64,000 nt of DNA from Promerops cafer. Taxonomy: Eukaryota > Chordata > Aves > Passeriformes > Nectariniidae. The DNA is taken from contig VZSE01015287.1 of assembly GCA_013398275.1 (NCBI GenBank), positions 1,237,090-1,301,089 of the forward strand, read 5' to 3'. Below the pieces are notes generated by a model, which saw only the letters and a program-made list of their open reading frames with translations, was not told the DNA's origin and ran no database searches. Made by a program: the position numbers and the translations under genes. Below, one piece after another: positions 14,703 through 27,247 of the stretch (position 1 is its first letter; each line of letters starts with the position of its first letter).

Positions 14703-14728
14703 AAAACATTCAACAAATTGAATGTTTT
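14703..14728. repeat. Hairpin-forming inverted repeat, 11-bp stem
   Basis: The arms AAAACATTCAA and TTGAATGTTTT are exact reverse complements separated by the 4-base loop CAAA. The pairing stops at G/G on the outside. It lies 37 bases after the short palindrome at 14651. No known RNA gene is recognised here. Confidence 0.6.
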
Positions 14729-17114
14729 GAGAATTCAAAAGCATTTTAAAGCATCTGGATTCCTATTCTATGTGTGTCAGGTGGAGAGATAAAGGTTTCT
14801 CTATAGCTGCAGGTCGGCTTTAATGTCACAGTTTCTCATTAGAGTGTATGGAAGCATCATTTTCCAAGAGATTTAGTTTAAAGATTCAAGGCTAAAATCA
14901 GATACAATATTAGGAACTTCAGGGTACATATTCCAGACCCACTATCCGTCCACTATGAATTGTTTTCTTTATCTTTCAGGTTGTAGTCATATAATCTCAG
15001 TTCAGACTATTACAGAGGATACAGGTCATAACAGTGGGCAAAATCTCTGCAATATTGTTTTTTTTTTTCTTATAGGACAGGCCATATAATTTGTCTTTGC
15101 CCAATTTGGTTTTGTCTTTTCTGTGTGACACACACAAAATATAGATATATCAAATCCTATTTAATATCCCATATAAAATGGTGGCCCTGCTAGATACACA
15201 GTCAATTTATGATTGACATGCCAAACCCTGCCAGGAAGATACTGTAAATTCTATTTTGGGAACTGAGCTGGAACTGCACCATATTAACTAGTCTTTAAAA
15301 TTCCAATGACCTCTACAGGAACTAAAAAAATACAAGCTGCAGCATTAAGAAACAAGGGGCAGGTATTCCAAAATACATAATAGGTTGCAATGCAAAATCT
15401 ATTTATTACTGGTTTGCTTTTTAATCTCAAAATTTATCACAGCATCAAATTTTTAAACATACCTGAGTGTTGGAGTTGATGACTATTAATTAATTCATTT
15501 ATTTTCACCAAAAAAAGATTGTAAGTTACTTGCTTGTGAGGCATATGCTGTGAAGCCCACTAAATGAAATATAGCTGGATATATGGTAAAATCTAAGATA
15601 AAAAATTTAAGGAGTAATATATAACAATAGCTGTAATAATTAAGTGATAATTGAATTTGAAAGCAATTAACCTGTTGCAATTTTTAGCCGATACAGTAGT
15701 GTCATAACTAAAATTTGAGAACTTCCATCAGACTTTGCTAGACATCTCAAGAGATAGACAAACCCCTTATTAAAAGGGTTTAGATAGTTATAGCAGAAAA
15801 TTAGAAGCTGATGATTCATTTTGCTATTACAGAAGAAATAACATTACATTGAATTTATAAATTATTCTTTTTGTCATAGAATGCATAATGAATCACAATT
15901 TTGTTCATCACTTGCTTATAATTAATTTAACAGGCATAGAGATGGTGTAATATATTTTCTCCAATTCTAATTTTTATTAATAGAAGTCTTCCTTTTCAGG
16001 TTTAGCATGGTGATGAAGAGGAATGTAGTGTTGAGGTTACAAAGGAGCAAAGAAAATAAATCTCAAATTTCAGTTCTGCTTTACATAGCAGTTTGTTTAA
16101 CAGAGAAAGTGATTCTATTCCTCACAACAGAACATGCACATTATGGAAGAGTGTTGTATGTGGTTTTAATGAAGCCACAGACACGCAGGGATTGTGAAGG
16201 GATTTCTTGGAATATAGATGCTTACCCAATTGCAGAAACATGCAGAGAATATACACATTTTGCCTTTCCTCCAGCTAATATGCAGATGGTTTTGAGGGTA
16301 ATGAAATGAACTGTATTACATCAGTGATTCCATAGAAAATATTTATTGATATGTGTTTCTATATAAAATGTCAGCACTCTTTCCATCAAATAACTGTCCT
16401 TACTCCTGGAGCAACTTTCAACAATTTTCTTTCTCTGGAGAAAACAGTGCAAAAGTTAATAAAAACAGAAGTTAATTTTCTAAAAGCTCATTTCTGAAGA
16501 TATCAGTGATAGATATTAATATATATTAAGGCTCACTTGAAATATATTCTTTCTTTTTCAAGAGAAGGCTTTTTTTTTTTTTAATTTTGGTGGCATTTCT
16601 CAAAAAGGAAGCAGTACAAGTCTCAGGAGTTTTAGGGGAATTCTGCATGGCACAGATACAGCAGTTATGGTGGGTCTGTCGAGTGGGTGTTTGGATATAT
16701 CAGCAAAAGAGGAGCTTCTGGCTTTGCCCATGTTGCTTGGCTATAGTACCCCCAAAGCTTTTGTTTGGCTTTCAAAGTGAATCCTTGGAGTTCCTACAGT
16801 GTCTGACTGCAGGAGTGCTCTCCAGGACATCCTGGGCACAATGTGGCTGGAGGAGGCTGGCAGAGAGGAGCTGCTCTCTCAGGCTGATCAGAATATCCTT
16901 AGGCAGCCTGTGCATGACTCTGATATTGAGCATGCCGAGTGCCCAGCAATCTCCACCTCAGCTCTCACCTGAGAAAGAGAAAAGGGAGGTCCTGCACCTA
17001 TAGCATCCCATTGGATGGCTTCCTTAAGGAATGCCTGTGATCCATTCAGCAAATCCATATATTTTTGGTCTCTTCTCACCACAAATGAATCTGCAGTATC
17101 AGGTGATGGTCTCA

Positions 17115-17390
17115 TATCATAATTGCGGAATGATTGGGTTGGAAGTGACCTTAAAGATCATCTAGTTCCAATCCTCTGCCATGGGCAGGGACACTTCCAC
17201 TAGATCAGACTCAGAGCTCCATTGAACCTGGTCTTTAACACTTCTTGGGCTGGGCATCCAGCTGCTCTAGATAACCTGTTCCAGTGTCTCACCAACCTTA
17301 TAGCAAAGGATTTCTTCCTAATAGCTAAGCTAAATCTACCCTCTTTCAGTTTAAAGGACAGACCTGCTTGCGATGCAGCCCAGGTCAGCT
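17115..17390 (-). mobile_element. CR1 LINE 3' end with ORF2 C-terminal remnant
   Basis: The plus strand shows the complement of a CR1 3' end: GGGTTGGAAGTGACCTTAAA, CCATGGGCAGGGACACTTCC and CCTGTTCCAGTGTCTCACCA. A minus-strand open frame spanning 17200-17481 keeps the C-terminal tail of the CR1 ORF2 polyprotein, including FKLKEGRFSLAIRKKSF followed by the RLVRHWNRL and CPAQEVLKTRFNGAL words. The reverse transcriptase and endonuclease domains are missing, so this is a dead 5'-truncated copy. The terminal repeat motif near 17117-17130 is mutated. The 5' boundary near 17390 is approximate. Confidence 0.9.
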
Positions 17391-18654
17391 GATTGTTAAG
17401 AGTGAAAAATGCAGTGGACCACCATCCTGCTGTGAAAAAGGCAATGCAAATGTGGTCTCTCTGTAAACAGTGCAAGCACAAGCTTCTCCTCCAGTATCTA
17501 GGATTCCCCAGCCATTCACCTGTCCCCAGGGCTGGAAATCAGACACCTCTCAGCTTGGAAACAGTAAATCTCCGTCTGGACCCAGACATAATTAGCATAC
17601 CCAGTAAAGCAAAGATAAATTGCCCTTTTGGGGCAACCTCTTTCTGTGGTAGGTCCTAGAATCTTTGGATTCATTTGTTGCTCTCTAGGATCTTTACTTT
17701 CCCACTATGTTCCAACCTCATTTATGATCTTTTGTGACACATACTAACTAGTGCAGTGAGTCCATTATAGGATGTGATGACAGCATAACTTGGAGTAAGA
17801 TGGCATTTCATGTCATAGACAATACAGAGTGGGTGAATACTGAGTGTCTTGCTAGACATGTTGTGAGGACCTGTGGTATTTAATGATGAGAAAACCTTAT
17901 GCAATTGGGTTATGTTTGAACTACCCCAAAAATGCCCAAGGAACTTGGTGCGCTGACATTAAGTATGAGCATGAAGTGCCCTTGCTGGCATGGTCTTTTT
18001 GAGTGATTGAAAGGAGTATTGGCCTCCCTGATTTCCCTCAGCCACAGGACTCCTGTCCCATATCTTTTCCGTCTCAGAGCTGCTCTAAGCCCTTCTAGCC
18101 CATCCTTTTTCCACCCATCACTGAACTCTTCTGATCTCAAAGCCTTCCTTGTCCTCTGCCCAACTATTTTCCAAACCCTTCCTGGCCCAGGCTCATGCTC
18201 CCTGACACTTCCTGACCACAGGCACAGCTTTTGGCATTGAGGTTCCAGTGCCTCTCTTCTGCATTTTCTGCACCCTGTGGGGGTAGCTGCTGTCACACCA
18301 AGCCACATTGCTGCAGACATCTGCTGGTACCTTCCAGCTCAGTTCCACTCATGTCTCTCCAGCAGCAGTTGTGCATCTCATTCTGACAGGGATTTAAAAA
18401 TACTGCTAAGAGGCATTTATAAAACATTGCCCTAGATGCATTTCAGAGGAAATATTCAATAAAAAGGGGGAAAAGAAAGCCCTCCCTGAAGGAGCATTCT
18501 CTCCTCCACCAGCCACAGAAATTTTCTGGGAGGATCTTTGAGGGTTTATTTAGTTTTCTCTCTTAAAAGGATTGGCAAATGTTTTTAGGAGCCTTTGGCT
18601 TTGTCTCAAAACCTTAATAAAGCATTAAGGAGAATTACATAATTTAAAGACAGC
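17391..18654. other. Mixed-composition non-coding DNA
   Basis: The part from about 18000 to 18360 is pyrimidine-rich and more GC-rich than its neighbours, and it is open on both strands (136 codons minus at 17910-18320; 77 codons plus at 18007-18240). Neither frame resembles a known protein. It may be an old transposon fragment or unique sequence. Confidence 0.45.
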
Positions 18655-18775
18655 AAAGGCCAAGTAGGTCATCCAGTGCAACTTCTCAGCAGTGCAATCT
18701 GGCATTGTTCAGCGTATTTAGTGGTGTCTTTGTCCAGTCTAGATCTGAGGGATAAGGCTTCTGAAAGTTTACAGC
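18655..18775 (-). mobile_element. Ancient CR1/L3-type LINE fragment
   Basis: The plus strand contains AGGTCATCCAGTGCAAC, GCATTGTTCAGCGTATTTAG and TTTGTCCAGTCTAGATCTGA, which resemble in order the minus-strand 3' region of old amniote CR1 elements as I remember their consensus. A 66-codon minus-strand frame (18669-18869) still covers it. No terminal repeat is preserved, and divergence is much higher than in the CR1 copies at 17.1 and 19.7 kb. The assignment rests on remembered consensus patterns, not on a search. Confidence 0.5.
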
Positions 18776-19691
18776 TTTTAACCTTTAGAAGTTTACAACA
18801 TAAGAATTGTGATGCATGTGACCTTCTTTCAGATAAAGAAACTTCTCTTTTACACCATACTAATTTCACTTATGTCAAAAGTCTCAAAAGTCAAGACATA
18901 CTTTTATAGCTCAGCAGCAACTTAAATAAAAGTGTAAAAGGGCTACTCAGTGATTCTCTCTTTTCTGCTCATTCACAGGAAAAAAAGAGCTCTGACTAAG
19001 CAAGACCTCTCTCTTTCTGTAATTGTCAGTGCACCTCACCTGTTTTCAACTCTTACATGTGCTCTTCTGGATGAGTGTGTCTTTTTTCCTCCCTTCTCTC
19101 ATTTCTCTTTTCACTTTTGACCTTTTGAGTTATTTCCCAATACCTTTTCTCAGAGGCTTTGGGGGATTCTATGAAATACTTCAGAGTGTTCAGCAAAGCT
19201 GTATGATGCCTGAAATTCACAGTAAGTCTTTCTGATTTTCTATATCAGTAAATCAGAAAACCACTGTTCCACTGAAACAAACAAGGATTTCTCTAGAGTT
19301 CAAATGCCACCATGTTTGTGTTGTTTTTCAGCTATGCCTTTCACTTAAAAAAAAAATTGAGATCACTAATTCTGATAAGAGTGTTTTGATCCCAAAATTT
19401 AGAGCAGGAGATAAAATGTGACAGCTTGAATTTTAACACCTATGTCAAGCAGGATTTTGTACTAGCAGGCAACAGTATTGCAAATCTTCATGTTTAGTTG
19501 GGCAGGTAAGAAATATCACATTGATTGGAGCAGGACTACACGGAGGCACAAATTCATCATGGATGATTTTGTGATAGTATAGTTACCACATGACAAAATG
19601 GAACAACTTGGTTTGTGTAAGTGCTGAATGAATAACTTCACAGGATTTGAATTTTGTGCAAAACTTGTACTAAGTTCATTCATAGACTTGA
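18776..19691. other. Unique AT-rich non-coding DNA
   Basis: No gene, RNA or clear repeat is seen. A 70-codon plus frame at 19023-19235 is hydrophobic and pyrimidine-driven and is not supported as a gene. Confidence 0.55.
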
Positions 19692-20455
19692 AGAATCATA
19701 GAATATTCTGAGTTGGAAAGGACTAACAAGGATCATCAAAGTTTGACTCCTGGTCCTTCACAGGGCAGCCCAAGACACCATGTGTCTAAGAGCAATGTTC
19801 AAATGCTTCTTGAACTCTGTCAGGCTGGCGTTGTGACCACTTCCTTGGGGAGCCTGTTCCAGTGCCCAAACACCCTCTGTGTGAAGAAACTTTTCCTGAT
19901 ACGTAAACTAACCCCCTCTGACTCAGTTTCATGCTGTTTCCTTGAGTCCTGTAACTGGTGACCACAGAGAGAAGATTGGTACCTGCCCTTCTGCTTCCTC
20001 TCTTGAGAATGTTGCAGACTGTAATGAGGTACCTCAGTCTATTCCTCTCCAGGGTGAACAGATGAAGTGACCTCAGCCACTCCTTGAATGGCTTCCCCTC
20101 AAGATCCTTCATCATATTTGTAGCCCTCCTTTGGATGATTCTAATAGCTTTATTTCTTATACTGTGTCACCCAAAACTGCCCCATCACTCGAGGTGAGGC
20201 TGCCCCAGTGCAGAGCAGAGGGGACAATCCCCTCCCTCACCCAGCTGGTGATGCTGTGCCTGATGCCCCCAGGACACCCCGGGTTCTCTGGTGCCTCCTG
20301 GCTGCCAGGGCACTGCTGGCTCATGTTCAACTTGCCATCGACCAGGAGCCCCAGATCCTTTTCTGCAGTGCTGCTGTCCAGCCTCTCATTCCCCAGTCTG
20401 CCCATACATTCAGGGATGCCCCATCCCAGGTGCAGAACCTGTCACCAGCACTATT
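19692..20455 (-). mobile_element. CR1 LINE, longest copy in the window, 5' truncated
   Basis: The plus strand opens with AGAATCATAGAATATTCTGA, the complement of an intact CR1 3' terminus, and similarity runs inward for about 760 bp. On the minus strand an open frame at 20157-20405 keeps the reverse-transcriptase C-terminal word STAEKDLGLLVDGKLNMS followed by a frame-disrupted remainder. A second minus frame (19786-20115) includes the tail around GKVSSHRGCLGTGTGSP in a shifted frame. The ORF2 region is therefore broken by frameshifts, and the N-terminal endonuclease and most of the RT are absent. The 164-codon plus-strand frame here is antisense to the element. The 5' edge, near 20440-20460, is approximate. 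Confidence 0.93.
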
Positions 20456-21079
20456 CGTGTGCAATGAAGGAAGATAAGAACTGTACTAAAACTGGAATTG
20501 AAATAAGAAGATATCATAAATATTTATGCTTTCAAGTGCTTGGGGTGCCATTTGAGTTATCAAATCTCTTTATATGTAATATTATCCACACATTTCACCT
20601 GCTGTTGAAGGACATTTCTTTATAAATATATTTTCGGAGCGAACCATTTCTTGTTTTGGTAGTAAATTACAAGATTTACAGTTTAATTTTTGGGGAAGTA
20701 TTTACAGAGAATTTAAGTTAAAATGAAGAAGATATGACCTCTGCTTGAATGTGAAATGCAGTGGATATGGTATTATCTGTCATACAACAGGCTGGGATCT
20801 GTCTTCAGAATTCTTTCTATGTGCCCTGGATGTATTTGAAATAAATCTGGGTAAAATGTTCCCTATTATGTAATAAGCATTCTGTCTGGTCTACCCAGAC
20901 AAAACACATACAAGTTTTGCCTCATTGTAATTTTATGTGCTCAGTTTTTAAGAGACACTGCTTTTTTTTTTTTTTCCCATTAGGCTGAAATATTCATAAG
21001 TAAAAAAAACCAAACTTCCAAAACCTGCATTTTTCCATGAATCAAACAAAGTGGAAACCTAGTAAAAGTTTCAAGTTAT

Positions 21080-21320
21080 AAACTATTTATCAAGGTGAAA
21101 ATTGGACATTATATTGCTATAAAAATAATGATTTTGAGTCACCTTAATTGACTTAACCCTCCTAGAATAAAATACTGAATCTCCAAGCTATAATAATCTT
21201 TCTAGTAATCTAAATGCTAAACAAAATCATTGTGATTAATGGCTATCATAATTAATGTAGAATGAATTAATAACGACTTTTGATTTTTTAGTAAAATGAT
21301 AACAGGTATCTTCTGTGGTG
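21080..21320. promoter_or_regulatory. Possible conserved non-coding element (homeodomain-motif cluster)
   Basis: About 240 bases hold many ATTA/TAAT-type cores, including TGATTAATGG, ATAATTAATG and GAATTAATAA, close together without tandem repetition. Such clusters are common in deeply conserved enhancers near developmental genes. Conservation was not tested, so this is an inference from motif density in sequence that is AT-rich anyway. Confidence 0.2.
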
Positions 21321-24018
21321 TATTTTAAGTCTAGAAGAGATTAGTGTTTTACTACATATCGTTAAATGATGTGAAACCACTATTCTTCAGCTGCTTTGAA
21401 AAGAAATATATTATGGCTTACTGTTTATCGGGTAGTAAAAGCTCATTAAATTAGGTATATTTATACAAGAAGTGTGTAGTATGTGTTCCTAAAGAGAAAT
21501 TACATTTCTGGACATGGAACATTTATAATGAGGTGTAGCCAGACTCAGTCTGAATTGTAACAACAAACCTTGTTAAATGATTAATAATTAATTTCATACT
21601 TTATTTTGAAAACAGGGATTTCAAAAACTAATTAGGGAATTGTATACTCAACAGTATCAACAGATACATATTGATTTTGATAGTCAAAATCTCTTTTTGG
21701 AATAATATGTGAATGTATATACCAAAGGACATTTATCTTTACTTCTGAGAATACAAATGTTTGAGACAGAGTAAAGATGACAGAAAAGAAATAATTGGGG
21801 CTTGAGACTTTATAGTATAATCATCTCTCATTTATTTTATTTTGTTATGATACCAAAAATTAAATATTACCAATTCTTCGTGTTTATATAAAAGTTCAGG
21901 ACAGAACTTACTTAAAGCTAGTGGCATTTGAGAGATTTGACTTTCAAATGCAGTAAATGGCAATTATTTGGACTCAAAAATGTTTGTACCAAAGTTTTGT
22001 TTCAGATTAAATCAGTAATTTTTTTCTGCTGCATTTGTGTTGGATTTTGAAGTTTCTTTGATTTTTGTGTAGCTCCATCTTAGTTGGTTATGAAATAGAT
22101 GATTTCCAAATTGTCCCCAAACTGCATATACTTTGGTAGAATTGTGGGGAAATGTTACATTTTTATGTATATTTATTTAAATCCTCCTAAATATTGTTCC
22201 TGATATGAAATGGATTTAGAAGATGTTTTCTGCAAAAGTGACAGGTGTATCATGAGTTCTGAATATAGTATATTTCTGAATTCAAATAATGTCTGAAATT
22301 TCTCTGTTTTAATACAACAGGATTTTCATTTCTCATATGGCAGGCAGCACCGCTGAGGCTTCCCAGCTTGCTCTCTTCTCACTGCCCAGAAGTTTCACCC
22401 CCAAATTCTTTTTGCCATAAACTGTGAAATTCTGTCTTCCTTAACAGGATGGCTTTTGGGCAGCTTTATAAATGAAATCTACCATATTTGTACAGACAGC
22501 CTGACACAAATTTTTGCTGTTAAAGAATCAGAAAATACATACATCAATTTTAAAAAAAATGGAGTGAGGCAGCTGAAACCCCAAGATTCAGACTCCTGTT
22601 GCCATTACTCTGTGTACACAGATAAGTGAGGAGGAAACCAGTTCTTTAGACTGTCTCTGACTTTAAGGGAAACGTCAGTATTCAGGATGAATATTTTGTA
22701 GCCTAATCCCAGTGTGCTTGCTCCCATGCCTGTTTCTTATAGATCCCCCATGTCCCAACACCTGAAAACAGGAACAGCTTTATGTGTCACATCCTGCCAC
22801 TGTTTGCTGCTAAGAGAATAGACACCAGTGAAAGATACCAAACAACCTTGTACAAACAGCAGTTAGCAGAAGGAGAGGAGATCCATAAAGCAGAAAGGTT
22901 CATAGGTCTGCCTTCAGCCTGACAGATCATGCATGGCTGTGCCTATTTGCAAAGCTGTGGTCCTGCCCTCAGAAGTCCACCCACAATGACAGAAGTGTAT
23001 TTTTTTCATTTGTTCTATCTCCTTTCGTATGATTGTTTTATAATGCAGGGCCTGCCAGGCTGATTCTAACTGAGCAGGTCTCACACTGCCTTGCTGTCCT
23101 GAGGAAGAAGAGGGGACTGGACTTGGTGGAGAAGCTGTGGGCAGCCAGACACCATTCCTGACATCAGTGTGCCTCTGTGACTGACATGTAGCCTCAGCTC
23201 TTCATGGTTAATTCCTAATGAATCTTTGAAACTCTGGGACAGGTTAAGCTCTGGAAAGGTCTTCAATTTTGATTAGCTGAACAATTTTTGGGGTGGCCAA
23301 ACTTCCTGGGCCGTTTTCTGAAAAGCTGAAGCAGAATGCTGGAGGTCTACTCAGAAGAAGTGGGGCACAAGGTTAGTTTCCTCCTAGAGTTATCATAGAA
23401 AAGTAGAACTTTTATTTTCACAAGTCTTTCTTGCTACACTTTGATGGGAAAAACCATCAATCTCTTGGGCAATAACCTTTGACCCTTCCCTCTGTCACTT
23501 ACAAATTAATTGTAGGTGCATTAATTTAAAAAAAAAATAATTGCTGTGCATTGATTTAAAACAAATAGATGTAATTTATCCACTTCAGCCACTCTTGGTT
23601 TTTGCACCAACTAAACAGAACAGTTTACTTCATCCCGATTCAATCTATTTTTTGCCTACTGGGAGCACAAGTAATAAAAAGCAACCTTATTTAAAGATCA
23701 CTGCAGTGGGCTTGTGATAGTTGTTCAATAGTTTCAGTGTTGTAATCTTTGATGGTCATGCGGGTTCCCACTAGGTCTGAACACATTAAAGATCTGAGGA
23801 AAGCCATTTTCTTTCTTAATAGGAGAATCAATTGGACTGAACATGTAGGTTCAGGCTGATAAAATTAAATTATGTGTACTGAGGAGATGGAATTCTTGCA
23901 TTTATTTTAGCCTCCAAAGAAACAAATGTTAACCAGCAATGATATTCAAGCTAGACCAGGTAAGAGCATAAAGCTAGACAAGGTGACTCTTCTTTTTTGT
24001 CTTGTTGGTGGTGGTGAG

Positions 24019-24060
24019 GTTTTTTTTCTTTTTTTTCTTTTTTCTTTTTTTTTTTTTTTT
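24019..24060. repeat. T-rich pyrimidine tract (T runs with single C)
   Basis: The plus strand is almost only T with isolated C residues over about 42 bases, ending in an uninterrupted T run. No polyadenylation signal was found on the minus strand just upstream, so a retrocopy tail is not supported. Confidence 0.8.
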
Positions 24061-26029
24061 GATGTGCAGAAGAACAATATTACAAGCTACTTTCTTTGAT
24101 TTATTGACTTCTGAGACAAAAGAAATCTGAAACCTAAAAGTAGGCTTAGAAGGCTGAAAAGGACCATTTCTTTGTTTTATACTCCTACAAGGTCCTTTGG
24201 CATATGGAACTAATTTCAGGGTTCTTCATTTCCCCAGACACAGGATCAAGAAAGGCTGCATGTAGTACAAAATGCAAGTGACTTCATTGACCTCAGAAAT
24301 GTAATCTCCAAAGTCCAGCTCCTTGTGATAAAATAATTATTGATGCCACACATTTGTCCCCTCTGGCTCGTTCCCTTTCCAGTACCCACAACAACTTTGG
24401 TGATTTTATGTGCATTGAGATTTGAAGGTATTTAACTACTAATTTTGCTAAGAAATCTAAAATAACCTGTCTTTTTTTCATCATTAAATACTTAGAATTC
24501 CTATAAACAGCACATGAAGGTTATTTAAGTACTTTTTACTTGATTTCTCATCTGTAAATATATAGAACAGCAAACACAATTTTACAACTTTGTTCCACTC
24601 CACATCAGTGTCAGAATGTTTGTTCCTCCACTAACAGGCACAAGTATCTTCAAAGTTTAATTTTAGATAACAGCATCAATAACAATACAGCCTTTGTTTG
24701 CAATGTTTTTTCCTTTAATGGTAAAAAAATGTGGATTATCCCGCTTTGTTGTTTGCAGTGACCGTGTGTTTTAGATAATTTGTATCGCTTTACAGAAAGT
24801 GGAATTTCTTTTCCAGGAATCCTGCTCTTTAGTCTTTGAAGACAGTGACAGCACTGCCAGTGACTTTACTGAAATTAGAATGCAAACGTTCAACCTCCAT
24901 GTAATCCATTTTAAATAGATTTATTTTGTTTGTATTCTATTCTGTTGCATTTGCTTTGTAATGATTGTTTTCTGGAAGATCAGTCTTTCAGTAAACTATT
25001 TAGTAGACCACTGGATTTTCTTAATCTTCCAGATTATTTTAGTTTTTTTTCTTTTATTTTTTTTTTAATATTTTTCCTGTGGAAGGAGCATTTCAGCAGT
25101 ATTCTATTGCAAAATTGCTTAGGTGGTGTAATAATAGCTGTAGAAGTAAAGATTCAGCTAATGCAGATATGTTCCAATCCAGTTAGAAAGAAGAAAAGAT
25201 TGAACTATGTTATTCTGAACTGTTCTCACATGAACACTAAGAGATGCTTGCTATACAGATCACATGCAGGGTTTTTTATATCTGAAGGAAATCAGATTGT
25301 ATTTTTGCCCTCTTAAATGTAGAATACTGACACATTAATCTCTTATGCATCCTCTCCCCAGAAAAGGAATAGCTGTATTCAGTTAGATTCTCCTCATTTC
25401 ATTAGTTTTGAACGTGAAAGTCATTTATTCATCAATAAAACAAAAAACCATAATGATTTCATCATTGCTAATTGATTATCAGTGTAAAATCACATAATCA
25501 CTGAAACAAAACAACAAGGCTCCTAGGTGAAAAATATCCCTGAATCATCTTTTCTTATTTTGGGAATTCTATAGAAACAGGTTCACAGCTTTGAGTAATG
25601 TCTCCTGATTTCTGTGGTTCTTCTCAAGCCGTGCTGTGTGCACTATTGAAACTGCCCACACAAGCATGCAGAGACCTATCCAGGTCCTTCAGGTCAAGTT
25701 TAGTCCTTTTCCCTGGAATATTACAAAAAGTTTTTCTTCTCAGAGGGGAAGTAAATTTTCAAAGAATCTAAGAATGACGGGCCATCATTTATAGCAGTGG
25801 CGGAAAAAACAACTTACACGATTTGGTACATATTTTAAGGACTGCAATGTTTATGTAGTTTGACTTTGAGAAATTGAAGGCCCACAGCTTCAGAGAAGGA
25901 GGAATTTGCTCACTGTGCAGTAACACGTCTTTAGGTGCAATGTGCTATTAGCCAGTCTGCCTAAAAAAAAATCAAAATCTGATATTAATGAAAAGCAATT
26001 TATCTCTCATAAATCAAATGGCAGAGGCA

Positions 26030-26830
26030 ACAACATGGCACACAGCAAATAATCTTATTAATCTGCAATTACACTGCAGCTAATTATTTTCTTTAGATTT
26101 GCTGGGATTTATATATTTGTTTCTATGGCAAACTGTCAGGGTAAATGGAATGAAGTTACTAAGCAGTGGCTTGCATGATGATAATCTCTCACACAGTAAC
26201 ACCCCCACAACATGCATATAACTCACTAACTTTGGTGTGTGCTGCAGAGAATAAGAGCACAATGTTCTTGCTCTTCATCATAGACTACAGACTGGCCTCT
26301 AAATCCCAAGATGCCTTCTACATCCCTTTCCATAGACAGGAGTTACATTTGCCATCCAACTCCAACCTAGCTGCTTCTTGCAAATAAATTTATCAGCATT
26401 AATATTGTCAACTATCAGAGACAAGCGAGTTTGCCTGTTTTTTTTATCTTGCAGCCTGAGTGATAAAAAGCCCTAAATGATACAATCATTTGTTTAAAAA
26501 GATGTCAAAGGCTTGTTTATAGATAATGAGATTAACTTGATTAAACATCATTTCTTCAGTTAACACAAATGATTAGCATTTGCTAATCATAGTTTATTGT
26601 ATCTGATAAACTCTCAAAAGAAAATGGGTGTTCTTGGGACTCAGTAATTTAAAATAAGTTGCTGCAAATCCCAAAAATAATGGCAAGACAAAGGAAATAA
26701 TCAATTTTGCATTATCTGTTCATGACTTTGCAACAAATTAGAGAATAAAACTAGCTTCAGAAGCAGTAATATTAACAGCAATAATAATAATAATGACTAA
26801 AATGACAATACGATTATCGGAGATTATAGG
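26030..26830. promoter_or_regulatory. Possible conserved regulatory region with dyad homeodomain sites
   Basis: The segment contains an imperfect dyad at 26057-26085 (ATTAATCTGCA facing TGCAGCTAAT) and a perfect 22-bp dyad at 26569-26590. These lie among further ATTA, GATAA and TGATTAA words and a short AAT run at 26780-26794. No transposon signature is visible. The pattern is what one sees in conserved vertebrate enhancers, but I have no alignment, so the call is tentative. Confidence 0.25.
26569..26590. repeat. Perfect dyad ATGATTAGCA-TT-TGCTAATCAT
   Basis: Two 10-bp arms, ATGATTAGCA and TGCTAATCAT, are exact reverse complements around a 2-base centre. Each arm holds a GATTAG/CTAATC homeodomain-like core. 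The outer flanks do not extend the symmetry. It could be a dimer binding site or chance in AT-rich DNA. Confidence 0.6.
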
Positions 26831-27227
26831 TAAGAGCTTTTGGAATATTTTAGCACATTTAGAATAGAAAAGAACTCTTCAAATATATACACCTGTGAGA
26901 TAAAATAGAAATTATCAGTGCCTGCTAGTGGTTAGTAGTTTGATGTGAATGATTTTATTGGAAAAGCATTCTGTTCAATAGTTGTTGTCAATTCACCTCA
27001 TTCCATTGATGTCAGCAGAGTTAGAATTTGATTGACCACATTCAAATCTCTCCCTTACTATTTACAAGTGGCATATGGAAAACATTTGATCAACTGTAAT
27101 TACTCATAGCTGACTGCAGGATTATGGGTGGTGGCAGGCTGGGAATTCTGCTGAGTTTGAATTTTCATACACAGGTGGATAAATCTAGGAATCAAGAATC
27201 AGTATATTCACCCTATGGAAAAATTGA

Positions 27228-27247
27228 TTTTTTTTTTTTTTTTTTTT
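27228..27247. repeat. Poly-T run (T20)
   Basis: An uninterrupted run of 20 T on the plus strand. It is followed by AAGAAAAAAACC with no polyadenylation signal complement nearby, so it is called as simple sequence only. Confidence 0.9.

Larger units (their letters stand above)
9426..17114. other. Unique AT-rich non-coding DNA
   Basis: No gene could be supported. A 129-codon plus frame at 13903-14292, a 100-codon frame at 16007-16309 and a 138-codon frame at 16587-17003 have no recognisable domain. The stretch from about 16650 to 17000 is less AT-rich than the rest and runs up to the next CR1. Small dyad structures at 14651-14665 and 14703-14728 are listed separately. Confidence 0.55.
20456..26029. 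other. AT-rich gene-free DNA
   Basis: This stretch shows no supported gene. Between about 21080 and 21320 there is a dense set of ATTA/TAAT words. A pyrimidine tract interrupted by single C residues lies at 24019-24060. The 128-codon plus frame at 24930-25316 is Phe/Leu-rich because of T-rich sequence and is not recognised. Confidence 0.55.

Noticed and set aside
20131..20625. 164-codon plus-strand open frame
   Set aside because: It is antisense to the minus-strand CR1 element, whose own coding remnants are visible on the other strand.
27228..27247. T20 run as the tail of a minus-strand retrocopy
   Set aside because: No polyadenylation signal complement lies next to it and no transcript-like body is seen.
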